Positions 59,104 through 64,000 of a stretch of DNA of 64,000 nucleotides are shown in pieces. Position 1 is the stretch's first letter. Each line of letters opens with the position of its first letter. Source of the DNA: Punica granatum (lineage: Eukaryota > Streptophyta > Magnoliopsida > Myrtales > Lythraceae). The stretch covers positions 23,230,199 through 23,294,198 of the forward strand of contig NC_045127.1 in assembly GCF_007655135.1 (NCBI RefSeq), written 5' to 3'. Position numbers and translations under genes: made by a program. The notes below the pieces were generated by a model that was not told the DNA's origin, made no database searches, and was given only the letters and a program-made list of their open reading frames with translations.

Positions 59104-59400
59104 TCCCGCTAGGTTGAAAACCTCTTTGAGGCGGCCTAGGCAAAAATTAGGGAATGAGGGGCACGGTTTAAAATCCCGCAAAGGGGGGCCGTGGCAAAAG
59201 GAGAGTACAAAACGAAATCCTCGCTAGAGTGAAAACCCGAAAGGGTGCCCTAGGCAAAAGTTAGAGGAACCGAGAGGTATGACCAGATCTAATCAGGACG
59301 GTCATAGCAAAAGGTGAGCTCTAAATGAGAGAAAAGTCGAAAAAAATACCTCGTTAGGTCGTCACGCGTCTTGCGACCTAGGCAAAAGTTAGGGGCCTTT
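59104..59400 (+). ncRNA. 3' UTR hairpin array (element D, best preserved copy)
   Basis: Five units of about 57 nt, each a hairpin followed by GGCAAAA or AGCAAAA. Stems: CTAGG/CCTAG (59109-59113, 59135-59139); CACGG/CCGTG (59162-59166, 59189-59193); CTAG/CTAG (59224-59227, 59250-59253) enclosing ACCC-GAAA-GGGT (59235-59246, a GNRA-type loop); TATGACC/GGTCATA (59278-59284, 59300-59306); TAGGTCG/CGACCTA (59355-59361, 59374-59380). The tails are alike while stems differ and stay complementary. The function is unknown. A role in RNA export, stability or priming is speculation. Confidence 0.62.
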
Positions 59401-60032
59401 GGCAACTCGACCATGAAATGACAGCTACACTCAGTGTGAAGCGACAACAAGTAGTGGTTTGGCAGTCTTCGGTGCAAGCAAACTCTCTTTGACTCTCACA
59501 GCACAAGACACGTTTCGACATGCAGTCAAATCGTCGTATCCTTGATTTGGAGGATCCCAAAATCCCTCCGTTTACCTTAATGCAAATTCTACGGGTCATG
59601 CCCGTTCTGTAAAAAAGCCTTTCTTGTCAAGTCACAATTTAGCGGGAGATGACCACCCCTTTAAATGATCATTACGTTCAAATCCCCAAAGCATTATTAT
59701 TCAGACTTCTTTACGCATCTTCATTATGGCTGTAGAGTAAGATTGACAACCACTATTAGCTCCTTTGGTTCTAGATGCAGGAAGCAGGATGTGAACCCCG
59801 AAAAGAGTTTTTCTTTGACGAATGCATGTCTGCCATATGCCAAAGACTACAGTCAAAATCCGAGGAGAAACCTTCAAGATAGCACTCCAGGCATTCAGCG
59901 AAATCAATATCAGTTGGCAAGCAATGAAGCATTCTACCACAGCATCGATTGCAACACGAACAAGCTCAGTGTTGGAGGAAGCACAATGATTCCTTCCACA
60001 CCTCATACGACTCCTCAGCGTTTGCATTTACA

Positions 60033-60140
60033 GTGCACCTTTTATTTCCGCAATGCACTTTCAATTGGCGTGCACCTTCTCAGGAACGCAGTGCACCTTT
60101 TATTTCCGCAATGCACTTTCAATTGGCAGTGCACCTTACA
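60033..60140. repeat. Two tandem 58-bp repeats in D 3' UTR
   Basis: GTGCACCTTTTATTTCCG begins at about 60033 and again 58 bp later at 60091. Homologous to the three copies in B (4303-4476). Confidence 0.8.
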
Positions 60141-60234
60141 AACCCGCCGAGCAAGCGCTCGTGCACCCCGCAAGTCCACTGGGTAGGCGCCTTAGAACCA
60201 TACAGTTCATTCGGTATGCGCCCCGTGCATATTG

Positions 60235-60350
60235 CAAACCCTTCGAGTCAATCCCGACTTTACCCTTCTGCACCGGGGTCAGTCCCCTTCGGGTCAATCC
60301 CGACTCTACTTTCTGCACTGGGGTCAGTCCCCGTCGGGTCAATCCCGACT
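60235..60350. repeat. Short repeats of about 48 bp before the D PPT
   Basis: Units of TTCGGGTCAATCCCGACT...CACTGGGGTCAGTCCCC, about two and a half copies; A has the same block at about 12705-12830. Confidence 0.75.
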
Positions 60351-60552
60351 TTATTTGCCTATCTCAGCTCTGTTCCGGACTCTACACTTCTATTGTGCGC
60401 ATCTCACTATATCTCCATTTTATTAGGTACAACATCCCACATATCCAAAGCAAGAAGGAGAGGGCCATATAGGAAATTCCATCTTGATCATTGCTATCAA
60501 ACTGGGGTGCTTCTGAAATCTTTGGCTGCATCCTCTACTCGAGCAAGCAGTC

Positions 60553-60566
60553 AAAGAGGGGCAAGC
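60553..60566 (+). promoter_or_regulatory. Polypurine tract of element D
   Basis: AAAGAGGGGCAAGC directly before TGTCAGCACCCC at 60567. Confidence 0.9.
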
Positions 60567-62158
60567 TGTCAGCACCCCATTTTGGCTCACCATTCCAAAT
60601 TATATTATCAGCAATGATCCAAAACATGACTTGAGCAGAATACAGAGAAACGACTCAACAGAGCAGAAAATCACTATTCACCATCAAGTCGGCGAAATCG
60701 GGCAAATGACACATACACCTGACAGAAGGACCCCAGGGGTCAGCAAGCAACAACAAAGTGACTGGAGAGCTCAACAATGTCCAAAACCGGCATTTTCAGT
60801 ATATCACACGGACGGTACTATTTTCCGATAGCTAGCTTGATCGTCGGAAGATAGCCAATATTGGACTCAAAAAATCCACTTCAATGCCAAACAAATGAAA
60901 AATGTCCCCAAAGGTATTTTGCAAATCATCTGCTCTATACAGAACAACTTTCTGTATACATACAACTTTTCAGTGGAAGTCCAAAAATGCCGGTTTCCTG
61001 GAGAAAAGTTAATTCCAAATATTAGACGCGGCCATGCCCCACCAGCACACAGAGCATGAACAATGCTTCAGATTGTCTCTGGGAAGTCACATAGACACTT
61101 CAAATGACTTTCGAGCGGCAAAACAAGCATACCCCTTTGCGGAAGAGCATAGCCAGAGACTGGTCTGATGGAATTACGGCGGACGAAGTTCATACCGCAT
61201 TGCCCAAAAAACTCTAGCAGACATTCACAATTGGGCAGAACAGACAGCAAAAACCTTTTCAGTTTCCCGAGTAACCTCCGAAGAACGGAAATGGCCATTT
61301 TCAATAGAAATGCATATCCGGAGGTCCTTTTTACGGAAACTGGACGTCGGGTGTCTATCCTACACCATGCTAGCCTTCTCAGGGCTCAACGTGGAATCGT
61401 CGGAATAAATCACACGACTCATCTAGACCTCCCGAGCAGTACTTTAGAGGTCTCAGATACACTTTTCAAGTCCTTGGAGGTCTGATCTCAACAAATAGAG
61501 ATTACAGTAATCTCCGGAGCGCCCAAGCAACTCAGAAAGTATTCTGAGAAATCCAGTTTCGGCTCCGGCTCCACGTTTGCATTACCGGCTTAAGGGATAA
61601 TTGTTCACGTTGTCTGACAATTTATGTCAAAATGACCAACGTGAGACACAGACACAAGATATGCTGTCAGAAGCGGACAACTTCGCTCTGGTCACCTGCA
61701 ATGAGCAAAAACGGCTTCCGAGCCTCGTATGCTTCCGGGACATTTCCCCATGGAAAATGCCAATCTTAGGCTCGTTAAAACCGTTTTCTCGCGCATATTG
61801 ACAATTCGACGTTCAATTCGAACCACGAACTTCGAATGCCCGACCAATCGAGACCCAAGCTTTCTCCCGATTTCTCCTCATGGGCCGTGGGACCCACGGG
61901 CTGCCCAAGGGCAACCGCCCTTTGCCCCAAAATTTTCGGCCTCTTCCTCTTCCTCTCTTGCCCTCACCTAGCCCAAAATATCTTGGGAAGTTGAAGACAA
62001 CACTCAAGCCATTAACTCCATCTCCATTAATGCTTCTTGGCTCTTCCTCATCAAGATGCATGGATGACATTCATCCTCATCTCCATTAGGGCAGCCGACT
62101 TTTGCTAATGAGGCCCTTAATGGTGCTTTGTTTTGCTTAATTGCTCATTAGGTTCACA

Positions 62159-62166
62159 TATATATT
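62159..62166 (+). promoter_or_regulatory. Candidate TATA box in D 3' LTR
   Basis: TATATATT inside CACATATATATTGCATAT, about 1.6 kb from the LTR start. The equivalent is deleted from D's 5' LTR. Prediction from sequence only. Confidence 0.35.
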
Positions 62167-62502
62167 GCATATTTGTCATTAAGTTAATGACTCATGAGGC
62201 ACACATGATCTTTATAGTTTCTCCCTCTAGAAAATACTCTCAACTTCTTAGGAACCAGCAGCAAGCAAATCACTCCATGAAAACCGAAAACCAAGCCAAA
62301 GATCCCTAGAGTTTAGGTCGGAATCCATAGCGGGCACTATTCTGACTTATGTCCAAAATTCCTCAAACTTCATGGACCGCATGTTTTGGACCCAAGGATT
62401 CCAATTCTGAACTCAGTTTTTCAGTTTGAAGTCATTTGCTCATCGTTTTGGGTCGTTTTAGTCATTTCGGGTGAAATTCAAACTCTCGGGTGAACAGTAA
62501 CC

Positions 62503-63150
62503 CGTCACCAGCGTCACCGAGCACACCAGCGTCCGTCATCGAGCACGCTCGTGTCCGTCACCAGCGCTCGTCACCAGCGTCACCGAGCACACCAGCATCC
62601 GTCATCGAGCACGCTCGTGTCCGTCACCAGCGTCCGTCATCGAGCACGCCCGTGTCTATCACCGGCGTCACCGAGCACACCAGCGTTCGTCATCGAGCAC
62701 ACTCGTGTCCGTCACCGGCGCTCGTCACTAGCGTCACCGAGCACGCCCGCGTCCGTCATCGAGCACGTCCGTGCCCCTCAAAAACGCTCGTCACACTCGT
62801 CACCCGTCACCAGCGCTACCAGCACCCATCACCAGCGGCACCAGCGCTCATCACCGAGCACACCAGCGCCCGTCACCATACGCGAGCGCCTGTCTTCAGC
62901 GCCCGTCACCAGCGCCACCAGCGCCCGTCACCAGCGCTACCAGCGCCCATCACCAGCGCCCGTCACCAGCGCTACCAGCGCCCATCACCAGCGCCCATCA
63001 CCAGCGCCCGTCACCAGCGCTACCAGCGCCCATCACCAGCGCCTGTCACCAGCGCCACCAGCGTCCGTCACCAGCGCCACCAGCGTCCGTCACCAGCATC
63101 ACCAGCGCCTGTCACCGTGCCTGCCAACACCCGTCATCGTGCCCGACGCC
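62503..63150. repeat. GC-rich minisatellite in D 3' LTR
   Basis: First part (62503-62790) is a roughly 65-bp unit (CGTCACCGAGCACACCAGCG then CGTCATCGAGCACGCTCGTG) repeated about four times. The second part is short CAGCGCC(A/C)(A/G)TCAC units. All three frames are open across it because the unit lacks stops. Not coding. Confidence 0.9.
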
Positions 63151-64000
63151 CGTCACCGCGCTTGACCGTGCTCGTGCACGTCCAACCTTGCATCTGAATA
63201 CTTTTTTTCAAGGGTTCCACCGAGTCACCCGACTCTCAAACACTTCCTCGACTCTTTCCTCGTATCCCGAGGCTAGGTAAAACATTCTCGACCTAGAGGA
63301 GTTAGGGCTTTTCATATTTTTGCATGGCTATGGAGTATTATGGTGTTTCATTCATGTTTAACTTGCAAGATTTAATTTTTATGCAATTTTATGTTATATT
63401 ATGCATGTGCACTACCTTATAACTTGCTGGCATGTCGGAAAAAGGTTTGGATCGTCGTAAGGAAGACTATCCCGACCCGGGAATGGCAAACTAACTCTCG
63501 GCCAAGTCTCTAAATGAGAGGGTTGAGACTTAAATTGCACTTTTCGGGTTAAGATCGGTCTCCTTAGCCGATCCAAGTTAGTTTCCGAGCTTATTTTATT
63601 GTTCTTGCATGCATAAAGCCGGTGTTATTTTATCTATTCCCTAAGTAACATGTTTGTGAATGTTTGCATGTTTAAATGAGTTAATCAAATCATGATAACA
63701 CCGGCTTTTTGTTAAAAGGAAGTGTTATCCATCATGGTTGATGCTTGAGCATGCGAAAAATAATTAAACCGTGGCTAGGAAATCATTTGTGACTCGAATT
63801 GAGCCATGAGAACTTTCGGCCACCTTTGATAAGATGAAGCCGAGGGCTTCTTGGCCTTTCTTGGATCAAGAATGATTTCCTTATCGCGAGTTTAATTCGT
63901 TTATCGGATTGTGTGAATTTTTAATTTCAATGTCTTTACGATTCCTATGTTAAAGTATCGTTTAAAGACTCTTTTTAAAATAAACGTGCATGGATTCATG

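Larger units (their letters stand above)
58937..60552 (+). other. Element D 3' untranslated region
   Basis: From the expected pol stop to the PPT. Contains the hairpin array (59104-59400), a stretch conserved with A and B (59400-60030), two 58-bp repeats (60033-60140) and the 48-bp repeats (about 60235-60350). Open frames of 140-220 codons around 59665-60617 are not conserved in frame between elements and partly run into the LTR. Confidence 0.7.
44806..64000 (+). mobile_element. Element D: Ogre/Tat-type LTR retrotransposon, plus strand, 3' end outside window
   Basis: 5' LTR 44806-49171, PBS 49175-49192, ORF1 49785-51281, gag-pro 51590-55188, intron 55185-55375, pol to about 58936, 3' UTR, PPT 60553-60566, 3' LTR from 60567. 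Very close in sequence to A and inserted in element C in the opposite orientation. It carries a frameshift and two stops in gag, an RT active-site change, a 120-bp duplication in aRH and a frameshift near the integrase end, so it is not autonomous. Confidence 0.92.
60567..64000 (+). mobile_element. Element D 3' LTR (first 3434 bp, cut by window end)
   Basis: Starts TGTCAGCACCCC. Retains the block 61871-62830 that D's 5' LTR has lost, including the TATA-like box at 62159-62166, and a long minisatellite (62503-63150). The window ends before the branched stem-loop and the CA end. Confidence 0.92.

Noticed and set aside
62490..63280. Overlapping 170-235 codon ORFs with SPAPVTSATSA-like repeats (also at 10118-10567, 26096-26842 and 46075-46386)
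   Set aside because: All three frames of one strand are open because the minisatellite unit lacks stop codons. Lengths change with repeat number and no start or domain is conserved.

Overview
The window is plant nuclear heterochromatin built almost entirely from nested Ty3/gypsy LTR retrotransposons of the Tat/Ogre type. No host gene, tRNA, rRNA or CRISPR array was found. The Tat/Ogre assignment rests on several features: LTRs of about 5 kb, elements of about 20 kb, a primer-binding site matching the 3' end of plant tRNA-Arg, an extra ORF upstream of gag, a non-canonical DNGS protease followed by a G-patch-like segment, two RNase H domains (the first without its catalytic Asp) and a short intron between protease and reverse transcriptase. 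The host is a flowering plant. The upstream ORF resembles a plant mobile-domain/DUF7745-like protein that I associate weakly, from memory, with Myrtales genomes. The species cannot be fixed from this window.

Layout: B is the oldest readable element (minus strand) and acts as the scaffold. Its 3' LTR piece is at 2449-3617, its 3' region and integrase half at 3618-7416, and its RT, gag-pro, ORF1 and leader at 28735-35841. Three insertions interrupt it. E (minus, LTR 1-2448) sits inside B's 3' LTR. A (minus, 7417-28734) is a complete 21.3 kb element inserted in B's pol between 5-bp GTACT duplications. C (minus, from about 35842) begins in B's leader and has a divergent LTR (35842-41179) and a 3' internal region (41180-44805). 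C is in turn interrupted by D (plus, 44806 to beyond the window end), which belongs to the same family as A. The inferred order is B, then C, E and A, then D into C.

How the genes work together: each element carries ORF1 (unknown function, C-terminal coiled coil), then gag-protease, then RT-RH-aRH-INT. A predicted 191-193 bp intron, whose donor overlaps the protease stop codon, would fuse gag-pro to pol in frame. Every copy is broken. A has nonsense and frameshift lesions in all three ORFs. D keeps ORF1 intact but has three gag lesions, an Asp-to-Asn change in the RT active site, a 120-bp tandem duplication in aRH and a frameshift near the integrase end. Many stops are CAG-to-TAG changes, as expected from deamination of methylated CHG sites.

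The most interesting non-coding signals are two RNA structures. One is a branched stem-loop of about 110 nt in the LTR, whose helices are kept by compensatory changes between the A/D and C families. The other is an array of about five hairpins of about 57 nt in the 3' untranslated region, again with changing but complementary stems. I could not run searches or folding. Boundaries come from direct reading and alignment by eye.
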